Below the pieces are notes generated by a model. That model saw only the letters and a list, made by a program, of their open reading frames with translations. It did not search any database and was not told where the DNA came from. From an uncultured Hyphomicrobium sp. (lineage in GTDB: Bacteria > Pseudomonadota > Alphaproteobacteria > Rhizobiales > Hyphomicrobiaceae), in NCBI GenBank assembly GCA_934555825.1, contig CAKTFJ010000002.1, forward strand, positions 310,001-374,000: 64,000 nt of DNA, given 5' to 3'. Positions 56,667-64,000 of the stretch are shown here, piece after piece (within the stretch, counting starts at the first letter, position 1; each line of letters begins with the position of its first letter). The translations under genes and the position numbers were made by a program.

Positions 56667-57160
56667 GATGGGATCTCCTTTCATTCGCAACGCCCATCAC
56701 GGCGAAGTGTTCAAAAAAAATGGCGTGTTGATCATTTTCCGCGCGGTTTTGAGCGCGTTTCGCCCCGGTTCGCGAGCGAGCTGCCGAGATTTCACTTTCG
56801 AAGTGATGTGTATAAGGATCGTTTTCTTGCGGACGTCGTTGGGTGACCCGTCGCACTCCCGGGAAGTGCTCGCCGGTTGGCTGGCGGACTACAACGGAGA
56901 ACGACCCCACACGAGCCTCAGAGGTCTCACGCCTCGCGAGCAGCCACTTTGAGTGCGTCCAGGTACGCTTTGTCCATGACGGGCAACTGAGAGACTTCGC
57001 CCATCCGTATGTGATGACCGTTCTGCGCGCGGAAGCAGGCTCGTGCGTATCCCGTACGATCTGCTATATCGTTAGGTTCATTGGGAAATGGCGACCGCGC
57101 AATTTTTCTTGCGCGACAGACGGCGCATCTTGGGTGGCGGAAAGGATCGAGGGCAAATCG
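56667..57160. other. Intergenic region with transposase scar
   Basis: Apart from the fragment at 56857-56952 I see no gene. The open frame running from 56843 into the adaptor gene has no start signal before GTG 57161. The region is a probable junction of acquired DNA and the RND genes. Confidence 0.45.
56857..56952 (+). pseudogene. C-terminal scar of IS3/IS481-type transposase
   Basis: The plus-strand peptide SREVLAGWLADYNGERPH then TSLRGLTPREQPL matches the end of IS3-family OrfB transposases (W..DYN.ERPH.SL..LTP) and stops at 56952. The DDE core upstream is missing, so only the tail of the gene remains. It marks past transposition beside the PQQ gene. Confidence 0.8.
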
Positions 57161-58270
57161 GTGAAGGTGTGGAGGATCGTGCAAGCGCCCGCTCTGTTCG
57201 AGAGGGGAAAATCCCTCGGTGTGTTGGTGGTGTGGCTGGCGACGCTCGCCGCCTGGCAAGCCGGTCACGCTGCCCAGGAACCTCGAGTCGCCGTCGAGGT
57301 CGTCCGGCAGATGCCTCTCCTCTCCCGGCTCGAGCTCTCCGGGACGGTCACGGCGCGCCGCCTTTCGCAGTTATCGGCCGAGGTGCCGGGATCGGTCGCG
57401 GCCGTTCACCATGACGCGGGCGCTGAAGTTGCGGCTGGTGATGTTTTGGTTGAGCTCGATCGCAGGCTCGAGGAGATCGCCCGCGAGCAGACAGTTGCGC
57501 AGATCGCGGATGCTGAGGCGCAACTCGCGGACGCCCATCGGCGCCTCGGAATTGCGGAGGACCTGGCCAAGCGGTCGCACGGACCCCAAAACGCCGTCGA
57601 CACCATCAAAACAGAGATCGCAGTCCGACGGGCCGCCGTGGAGAGGCTTAAGGCCGAGCGCCTCGCTTCCGAGGAGCGCCTCATTCGTCACCAGATCAAG
57701 GCACCGTTTTCCGGTGCAATCTCCAGAAAACTGACAGAGGTCGGCCAGTGGGTGGTGCCCGGCACCTCGGTCGCTGAGCTTGTTGAGCTTGAAGGGCTTC
57801 GTATCGATCTGCCGGTGCCGCAGCAGTATTACACGCGGATCAAGGAGGGCGTCGACATCTCGCTTGCCTTCGATGCCCTCCCGGAAGCCACGTTCCCGGC
57901 ACGCGTCGATGCCATCGTACCCGTGAGCGACCCTAACGCGCGCACATTCACTCTTCGGGTCGTGCCTCTCAACGCCGGCATCGAGATCGCGCCCGGCATG
58001 TCGGCGCGCGCGACCATCAGCCTGCGCATCGGTGCGGAAGGGCTCGTGGTCAGCCGCGACGCTCTGCTACGCCAGCCGGATGGGCGCATCACGGCGTGGG
58101 TTGTCGAGCCGAACGGAGACGGCCACTTGGTTCGGGAGCGCCGTGTGGAGATCGGGCTCTCGTTCGACGGAATGACGGAGATTCGCTCCGGCCTAAAGCT
58201 GGGCGACCGCGTGGTTGTGCGCGGCAACGAAGCTCTGAGTGAGGGGCAAACGGTGGAGCTTGCAAGCTGA
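57161..58270 (+). CDS. RND efflux periplasmic adaptor
   Basis: This HlyD-type membrane fusion protein links an RND pump to an outer-membrane channel. GTG 57161 with GAGGG at 57149-57153 gives 369 residues; the open frame further upstream is not supported. A signal segment (SLGVLVVWLATLAAWQAGHAAQ) ends near residue 41. The lipoyl half-motifs (LSAEVPGSVAAVHHDAGAEVAAGDVLVELD and IKAPFSGAISRKLTEVGQWV) flank a helical hairpin of about 75 residues. The beta-barrel domain and membrane-proximal domain (LSEGQTVELAS at the end) follow. The pump gene follows 33 bp later. No outer-membrane channel gene is adjacent. Confidence 0.9.
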   Translation: MKVWRIVQAPALFERGKSLGVLVVWLATLAAWQAGHAAQEPRVAVEVVRQMPLLSRLELSGTVTARRLSQLSAEVPGSVAAVHHDAGAEVAAGDVLVELDRRLEEIAREQTVAQIADAEAQLADAHRRLGIAEDLAKRSHGPQNAVDTIKTEIAVRRAAVERLKAERLASEERLIRHQIKAPFSGAISRKLTEVGQWVVPGTSVAELVELEGLRIDLPVPQQYYTRIKEGVDISLAFDALPEATFPARVDAIVPVSDPNARTFTLRVVPLNAGIEIAPGMSARATISLRIGAEGLVVSRDALLRQPDGRITAWVVEPNGDGHLVRERRVEIGLSFDGMTEIRSGLKLGDRVVVRGNEALSEGQTVELAS

Positions 58271-58303
58271 TCCGTTCCCGCCCGGGACGAAGGAGTTGAA
58301 TCG

Positions 58304-61300
58304 GTGTTCGAGGCTCTCATCAAGAGGGGCACACTGACGACCGTCGCGACGCTCATCATCTGCGTCGTGGGATTGGTCGCGACGTTGCGCATTCCGGTGC
58401 AGATGATTCCGGACGTCGATATCCGCACGGTAACCGTCTCCACGAGCTGGTCCGGCGCCACGCCGCAGGACATCGAGAAGGAGATCATCATCGAGCAGGA
58501 GGAATATCTTCGCTCGATTCCAAGCCTCAGACGGATCATCTCCCGCGCGTCAAGCGGAAGCGCCGAGATCGAACTCGAGTTTCCCTATGACGTCGATCTC
58601 ACCGAAACGCTCATCCGCGTCAACAATGCGCTGAGCCAGGTGCCCTCCTATCCGGAGAACGTCGACCAGCCCCGCATTTTCGCAAGTTCGTTCAGCGCCA
58701 ACTCGTTTATCTATCTGCGCGTCTCCCCGCTCGACGGAAACCCGCACGGGCTCGACATGGATATGATGCGCGACTACGTCGACGACAACGTCCGCGCGCG
58801 CCTGGAAAGCGTTCCGAGCGTCTCCCGTGTCACCATTGGCGGCGGCGCCGAGAAGCAGGTTCAGGTGCTGATCAACGCTCCGGCGCTCGCCGAGCGCGGA
58901 CTGACGTTGACCGACGTCCGCCGCGCGCTTGCTTCCAGGAACCGCGACACCTCGGGCGGCGAGATCGAAACCGGAAAACGCAGGTACCTGCTGAGGACCA
59001 TTGGCCGCTTCGACAGCCTCGAGGATCTCGAAGAGCTGATCGTTGCCCGCCGCGGTGACGCGATCACCAAGCTCAAGGATGTCGCCCGGGTGAGGCTCGA
59101 TCATTTCGAGATCCGCCAGCTCGCCTACGTCAACAGAAAGCCCATTATCTTCCTCTCCATCCAGCGGGAGGCCGGCTCGAACGTCATCGACATCAAGCAG
59201 GACGTGCTCCGCGAGATGGACGCCATCAACCGGACGGTGCTCAATCCCGCCGGCATGATACTCGAGTTGACGTCGGACGACGTGGTGTACGTCGAGGCGT
59301 CGATTGCCAACGTCTGGACGAACCTTGCCATCGGTGTGGTGCTTGCCGCCGGCATCCTGTTCCTGTTCATGCGCTCGGTGACGGGAACGATGATTGGACT
59401 GATCGGGATGCCGATCTGCACGATCGCCGCATTCCTGGGCCTCTTGTTGTTCGGGCGCACGATCAATGTCATTTCGCTTGCCGGCATTGCCTTCGCCATC
59501 GGTATGACGATCGACAACACCATTGTTGTCCTGGAAAGCATTGCGCTCGAGCGACGCCGGGATTTGGAACGCTTCAAGGCGGCCGTGGAGGGCGTGCGCA
59601 AGGTGTGGCCTGCCGTCATCGCATCGACCATGACCACGGTCCTCGTGTTCGTTCCCATCGTGTTTATCAAGGAGGAGGCCGGACAGCTCTATTCCGACAT
59701 CGCGATCGCCATCGCGGCGTCGATCCTGGCCTCGATGTTCGTCGCGATTACCGTCGTCCCGACGGCGGCCGCACGCATTGACATCTCCTCTCGGCGCTCT
59801 GCGTCCCACGCACCTAAAGGCAACCCTATAAGCGATTTGGTGTCATGGATCGTGCACACCCCTGTCCGATCGCTCGGCACGACGGCCGTTATGGTCGCGC
59901 TTGGTGCGCTCATCGTTCTCTATCTCGTGCCACCTGCCGAGTACCTGCCGGAAGGCGAGGAGCCCAAGGTGTTCGCCAGCATGAACGCGCCGCCGGGGTA
60001 CAACCTGGAAACGATGGCTGCAATCGGCCGGAAGATCCAGGACGAGCTGATGGCCTATGTCAACGACGACCCGGCGCGCTTTAAACGCGGCGAAGTCCCG
60101 TTTCCGGCGATCAAGTACGTCTTCTTGAGGGTCGATCCCGATGGCCTGCGGATCATTTCCGAAACCATCGATCCGGCCGACATCGATGCCTTTATGACGG
60201 CGATCATCGCGAAGTATCGGACCTATCCCGGCATGCGGGCTTTCGCATCGCGCGGCTCCATCATCTCCAGCAACGACGGCGGTACGCGAAGCGTCAGCTT
60301 GGACATCTCCGGCCCCCGGCTCGAAGAGATCTTCTCGGTGGCGCGCGCTGCTATGAGCCGGGCCGAAGCCGTGCTCGACGGCCCGCGCATCCAGGCCGAT
60401 CCGCCAACGTTGACCCTTTCGCAGCCGCTCGTGGAGATCCGCCCTAACTGGGAGCGGTCGGCCGAGCTCGGCATGATGGCCGACGAACTCGGCTTTTCCG
60501 TCGCAGCCCTCACGGACGGTGCTTTCGCAGGCTACTTCTATCAGGACGACGAGAAGATCGACATCTACTTCTACGCGCACGACCCATCCAACGTGAATGT
60601 CGACGACCTGGTCAGGTTGCCGATCTACACGCCGCAGGGAACCGTCGTTCCCCTCTCGTCTTTGGCCGAGGTGCGTGAGACGGTCGATACCAGCACGATC
60701 CGGCGTATCAACGCAAAGCGGACCGTTACGCTCAACATCATCGCCCCACGCTCTGTGGCACTCGAAACGGCCGTCGATATCGTGGAGCGTGACGTTGTCG
60801 GCTATCTTAGAAGCACCGGTTCCATCCCGCAGTCCATCAGCCTCGACATTTCCGGCGCGAGCGACCAGCTCGATCTCACGCGCGAGGCGCTATTCGGAAA
60901 CTATATTGTCGCCATCGTGATCATCTACCTAGTGCTGGTCGCGGTTTTCACACACTGGGGATATCCTCTGCTGATCATGGCGTCGATCCCGCTTGGTATC
61001 GCGAGCGGAATCGTGGGTCTCACACTTCTCAACATCGTCGGGGCATCGCTCCCGGCGATCGGCTTTGCCGGCTTCCATCAACCGTTCGACATGATCTCGA
61101 TGCTCGGCTTCCTGATCCTGATTGCGACCGTTGTGAACAACCCGATCCTCGTTGTCGACCGCGCAGCCGTTAATATCCGCGAGGTGGGCATGGAGCCGCG
61201 AGCCGCCGTGATCGAAGCCGTGGAGACGCGCCTGCGCCCGATTGCCATGACGACGCTCACGACCATCTTCGGGCTCGCGCCGCTCGTGTTTATTCCCGGC

Positions 61301-61528
61301 GAGGGCACGGAACTCTATCGCGGTGTCGGTGCGATCGTGCTGTTCGGCATCCTCGGGAGTGCCGTGGTGGCGCTCACGTTCCTGCCGGCGCTGACGATCC
61401 TCGCCTTCACTCTTCTGAAAGGCAGGGGCACCTTCGCAAAGGACGTCGCGTTTTCCGGGACACCGATGCCCGACCCGTCGCTGCCACACGCTGACCCTCA
61501 GCCGCCGGGCACCGGAAAGACGCGCTAG
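58304..61528 (+). CDS. RND efflux permease with altered proton relay
   Basis: This inner-membrane RND transporter (1074 aa) starts at GTG 58304, with AAGGAG at 58290-58295. It has the usual two halves: helix 1, a large periplasmic porter loop, helices 2-6, and then the repeat. The helix 4 motif reads GMTIDNTIVVLES, so Asp404 is kept but the second Asp of AcrB (D408) is Asn405. In helix 10 the sequence VVNNPILVVDRA has Asn945 where AcrB has Lys940. The residues thought to relay protons are therefore reduced to one. It could be an HAE-like pump of a distinct subgroup, with unknown substrate. Confidence 0.92.
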   Translation: MFEALIKRGTLTTVATLIICVVGLVATLRIPVQMIPDVDIRTVTVSTSWSGATPQDIEKEIIIEQEEYLRSIPSLRRIISRASSGSAEIELEFPYDVDLTETLIRVNNALSQVPSYPENVDQPRIFASSFSANSFIYLRVSPLDGNPHGLDMDMMRDYVDDNVRARLESVPSVSRVTIGGGAEKQVQVLINAPALAERGLTLTDVRRALASRNRDTSGGEIETGKRRYLLRTIGRFDSLEDLEELIVARRGDAITKLKDVARVRLDHFEIRQLAYVNRKPIIFLSIQREAGSNVIDIKQDVLREMDAINRTVLNPAGMILELTSDDVVYVEASIANVWTNLAIGVVLAAGILFLFMRSVTGTMIGLIGMPICTIAAFLGLLLFGRTINVISLAGIAFAIGMTIDNTIVVLESIALERRRDLERFKAAVEGVRKVWPAVIASTMTTVLVFVPIVFIKEEAGQLYSDIAIAIAASILASMFVAITVVPTAAARIDISSRRSASHAPKGNPISDLVSWIVHTPVRSLGTTAVMVALGALIVLYLVPPAEYLPEGEEPKVFASMNAPPGYNLETMAAIGRKIQDELMAYVNDDPARFKRGEVPFPAIKYVFLRVDPDGLRIISETIDPADIDAFMTAIIAKYRTYPGMRAFASRGSIISSNDGGTRSVSLDISGPRLEEIFSVARAAMSRAEAVLDGPRIQADPPTLTLSQPLVEIRPNWERSAELGMMADELGFSVAALTDGAFAGYFYQDDEKIDIYFYAHDPSNVNVDDLVRLPIYTPQGTVVPLSSLAEVRETVDTSTIRRINAKRTVTLNIIAPRSVALETAVDIVERDVVGYLRSTGSIPQSISLDISGASDQLDLTREALFGNYIVAIVIIYLVLVAVFTHWGYPLLIMASIPLGIASGIVGLTLLNIVGASLPAIGFAGFHQPFDMISMLGFLILIATVVNNPILVVDRAAVNIREVGMEPRAAVIEAVETRLRPIAMTTLTTIFGLAPLVFIPGEGTELYRGVGAIVLFGILGSAVVALTFLPALTILAFTLLKGRGTFAKDVAFSGTPMPDPSLPHADPQPPGTGKTR

Positions 61529-61716
61529 CGTTCCTCCAACTCCCTTGAACGGGCGCCACCGCGAAGATGCTCCGAGTCCTTTCGGATTAAGCGAAGTCGC
61601 TTTTCTGACATCCATGCGTTGAGCCACAGCGCACGAATCGCTAGCATCTTCCCGTTCACGTTGCGTCAGATCAGCGCGTTCACGATATTCGAGAATGCGA
61701 ATTCGGGAGAACTGCG

Positions 61717-63471
61717 GTGGTGGCGCGACCTGTCGGACGCGCGGCGCGCCTGTTTGGGGTCGCGGCGCTTTTCCTTTCTCTGCCTGCGATGGCTGACGAT
61801 CGGCGGCATGTCGCTCTGTCAGACGGTGTGCCGTTCAATTGGACAGGCTTTTATGCCGGTTTTCACCTCGGCGGGCTTTCCGATCTGAGCGAAGTCTCCG
61901 ATCCGCGCGGTGACTCGCTGTTCGGCAATCCAATTCACGCGGCCGGTGCATTCGGTGGCGGGCAAGTCGGCTACGCGTATCAATCCGGCATCGTCGTTTA
62001 TGGACTGGAGGCCGATGTTTCATTTCCGCATCTTGAGGGGACGGGAACGTGCTCGGCGCTCTCCGGGTCGTTTATCAACGCGAATTGCAAAACAGATATC
62101 GACGCGTTCGGGACGCTGACTGCGCGCCTCGGTCTCGTGCTCGGAGCAAGCGGCCGCACCGTTGTTTACGGAAAGGCGGGTGCAGCTTGGTATGCGGGTG
62201 AGCTCCACCAGGCGACCAACGATTGGGATGAGGGTGCGGACGGAAATCCGTTTACCGTTGGAAACGATGATATTTCGCGCTGGGGTTGGACGCTCGGTCT
62301 CGGCGCGGACTATGCGCTGAGCCGCAAATGGTTCTTAAGCGCGGAATATGGCTACACGAACTTCGGCAATCGTTCCGTTGCGCTGTTGCCGAGCGCTGTG
62401 CTCGACAACGCGGGCACCGTCGTTGAAACGGTTCCTGGCCGAACGGGGCAAATCTCGCGCGATTTGCATACGTTCAAGTTGGGGCTCAACTATCGCTTCG
62501 GTTCGCCTTCCAGTGACGAGCCTGCACCTGCATCGCAGTTTGAAGATCTCGCGCCGGCGAGACATGGCTTCGGATTGGAGCTCGGAGCGCGGTATTGGTA
62601 CAGTTGGGGGCGGCACAAATACGATCTTGGGCACGAGAGACATGGGCCTGCGTCGCGCCATTCGCTCGTATCGCGCCTTACGTACGACGATGTGACCGCC
62701 AGCACAGGCGAGCTAACGGCGCGGCTGACGACACCATGGAACGTGTTCGCGGCAGGCTTCATCGGAGGCGGCTCAGTCACGGGCGGCCACATGAACGATG
62801 AGGATTTCAACATCCCCGGCGATACCGTTACGACCATTCCCTATACGAACACGCTCAGTCCCAAGCTCTCTGGCGATATTCCGGCGTATGGCACGATCGA
62901 CGTCGGCTACGACTGGTGGCGTGCGGCAGGGCATCGGCTCGGAACGTATGTTGGCTACAACTATTATCGCGAAGAGATGGGAGCCCTAGGCGTCATACAA
63001 ACGGCCAATCAGTTCGGACCGGTCGGCGCGCATGTCGGCGGCGGGCTTCCTCCTGTCGGTCATCCCATCATTGCACAGGAAGCCACGTGGCATTCTCTTC
63101 GCCTCGGCGCTACGGGTGCGTTCGATCTCACGCCGCGCATAACGTTCAGTGCAGACGTCGCGTTTCTTCCGTATGTTTCTGTGAATGCGGAAGACCGGCA
63201 TTACTTCGGCAACACGCCCGAGATCGCGAGTATCAATCCGCTGCGCGGACACGGGTACGGGACGCAACTGGAGGCGATGCTGAGCTACGCCCTAACGGAT
63301 CGGCTGAATGTGGGCGTCGGCGCGCGCTATTGGTCCATGTGGACGACAGACGGAGACATGCAGCGAACGTATGATGCGTCCGGACCTGTGACGCCTACAA
63401 AGCAAAACTTGAAAATCGAGACGGAGCGCGTGGGTGTTTTCGGGCAGGTCTCATATCGGTTCGGAGATTGA
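61717..63471 (+). CDS. Two-barrel outer membrane protein
   Basis: This 584-residue protein joins two predicted beta-barrels. A signal peptide ends near PAMADD (about residue 27). Residues about 40-270 form an Omp25/31-type barrel (NWTGFYAGFHLGG start; LHTFKLGLNYRFG end). A short linker (SSDEPAPASQFEDLAPARH) follows, then a second domain (about 290-584; GFGLELGARYWYSWGRHKYD to GVFGQVSYRFGD), which again ends in a terminal aromatic strand. GTG 61717 with GGGAGA upstream is the likely start. Repeats within one chain of two complete barrels are unusual in this class. It follows the RND genes but on its own. Confidence 0.82.
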   Translation: MVARPVGRAARLFGVAALFLSLPAMADDRRHVALSDGVPFNWTGFYAGFHLGGLSDLSEVSDPRGDSLFGNPIHAAGAFGGGQVGYAYQSGIVVYGLEADVSFPHLEGTGTCSALSGSFINANCKTDIDAFGTLTARLGLVLGASGRTVVYGKAGAAWYAGELHQATNDWDEGADGNPFTVGNDDISRWGWTLGLGADYALSRKWFLSAEYGYTNFGNRSVALLPSAVLDNAGTVVETVPGRTGQISRDLHTFKLGLNYRFGSPSSDEPAPASQFEDLAPARHGFGLELGARYWYSWGRHKYDLGHERHGPASRHSLVSRLTYDDVTASTGELTARLTTPWNVFAAGFIGGGSVTGGHMNDEDFNIPGDTVTTIPYTNTLSPKLSGDIPAYGTIDVGYDWWRAAGHRLGTYVGYNYYREEMGALGVIQTANQFGPVGAHVGGGLPPVGHPIIAQEATWHSLRLGATGAFDLTPRITFSADVAFLPYVSVNAEDRHYFGNTPEIASINPLRGHGYGTQLEAMLSYALTDRLNVGVGARYWSMWTTDGDMQRTYDASGPVTPTKQNLKIETERVGVFGQVSYRFGD

Positions 63472-63479
63472 TCCGGCTT

Positions 63480-64000
63480 TTATTGATCGCTTCTGCCATT
63501 CTTGATCGGCCAGCCCGCGCTGATGAAGCGTAAGTCGTCCTGCTGAGAGCGGGCGAAGCGGACGCCGAACATGTCGTCGAGAAGTGAGGGCTCGAAGAGG
63601 CTGTCGGCTGTGCCGTCCGCCACGATCCGTCCGCCATTCATCATCACGATGCGGTCAAAATACCGGAATGCGAGATCGATGTCGTGCATGACGACAACGC
63701 AGACGCCGGTTTGTCCGTGGTTCGCGATGCGGGCGATCAAGTCGAGACGGCAGCGCGGATCGAGGCTCGCCGAGGGTTCGTCGGCTAGCAGGATGGGTGG
63801 GTCGGTCGCGACGACCATCGCGAGCAGAACGCGGCTGCGTTCGCCACCGGAGAGCGTGGACCACCAGCGGTCGCGAAAGGGTTCGAGATCGTGCTCTGAA
63901 AGGCTGCGCTCTAAGGCAGATTGGACGTTCGGGAGGCGGACGCGTTCGAGCGCGATGCGCATGAGGTCACGTACGCGGATATCCCAGTGCGGATTAAAGT
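63480..64000 (-). CDS. ABC transporter ATPase, iron/heme type, 5' end outside window
   Basis: This ATP-binding subunit belongs to the FecE/HmuV-like family. The frame is open to the window end, so the N-terminus with the Walker A is missing; about 173 codons are seen. The signature motif LSGGERSRVLLAMVVATDPPILLADEPSASLD covers the C-loop and Walker B, and VVVMHDIDLAFRYFDRIVMM is the H-loop region. The visible upstream residues FNPHWDIRVRDLM fit the helical part before the signature motif. Similarity to siderophore or heme importers is typical, but the partner genes lie outside. It converges with the two-barrel protein gene. Confidence 0.9.
   Translation of the reverse strand, partial: FNPHWDIRVRDLMRIALERVRLPNVQSALERSLSEHDLEPFRDRWWSTLSGGERSRVLLAMVVATDPPILLADEPSASLDPRCRLDLIARIANHGQTGVCVVVMHDIDLAFRYFDRIVMMNGGRIVADGTADSLFEPSLLDDMFGVRFARSQQDDLRFISAGWPIKNGRSDQ

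Noticed and set aside
56843..57160. N-terminal extension of the RND adaptor
   Set aside because: GTG 57161 has a ribosome site and a signal peptide follows; the extension covers the transposase scar in another frame.

Overview
The window looks like chromosome of an alphaproteobacterium of the order Hyphomicrobiales (Rhizobiales), most likely a Hyphomicrobium-like methylotroph. GC is high, and the gene orders ppk-ppx-(dnaJ-like)-rnd, uvrC-pgsA-moaD-moaE and nrtR-nadA-nadB-nadC fit this group. TorF and Omp25-type outer membrane proteins, a TIGR02301-family protein and CtrA-type TTAA-N7-TTAA sites fit it too. The gene at 41653-42828 encodes MtdB, a methylene-tetrahydromethanopterin dehydrogenase, which points to C1 oxidation through H4MPT. 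The genus is an inference.

Layout. 1-5.6 kb: polyphosphate kinase (5' truncated), Ppx/GppA phosphatase, a CbpA-like J protein and RNase D. 6-9.1 kb: a coiled-coil membrane protein, a predicted non-discriminating AspRS and a YaiI/DUF188 protein. 9.1-15 kb: poorly known genes, including a Clp-N-domain coiled-coil protein, a TIGR02301 protein, a LysE-type exporter and an L,D-transpeptidase. 15.2-18.9 kb: an MGS-domain/cytosine-deaminase-like fusion, YgfZ, Tag and an HD hydrolase. 19-24 kb: the NAD synthesis unit, with the NrtR regulator, a 25-bp palindromic operator and nadABC. 24-31.5 kb: PPDK, an M20 peptidase, RNase T2 and hypotheticals. 32-41.4 kb: two tandem TorF porins, an SDR, two tandem exported glucosaminidase-domain proteins and uvrC. 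41.6-46.2 kb: mtdB, pgsA, moaD, moaE and an AMIN-domain amidase.

Accessory part. A tRNA-Ser(GCU) at 47.85 kb opens a decayed segment with an autotransporter C-terminal scar and two transposase scars. It then carries a pyochelin-type uptake operon (MFS permease, two small proteins, TonB receptor) with an upstream AraC/PchR-like regulator, but no siderophore synthesis genes. A PQQ-type sorbosone dehydrogenase, an atypical RND pump with its adaptor, a double-barrel outer membrane protein and a truncated iron-type ABC ATPase fill the rest.

Most unusual points: the MGS-deaminase fusion, where Gln replaces the catalytic Glu; MtdB with long histone-like basic tails at both ends; a mosaic intergenic palindrome family with compensatory base changes; the RND pump lacking two of the usual proton-relay residues; and CtrA-like sites beside rnd and the amidase gene. 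No CRISPR array, intact IS or rRNA gene was seen.
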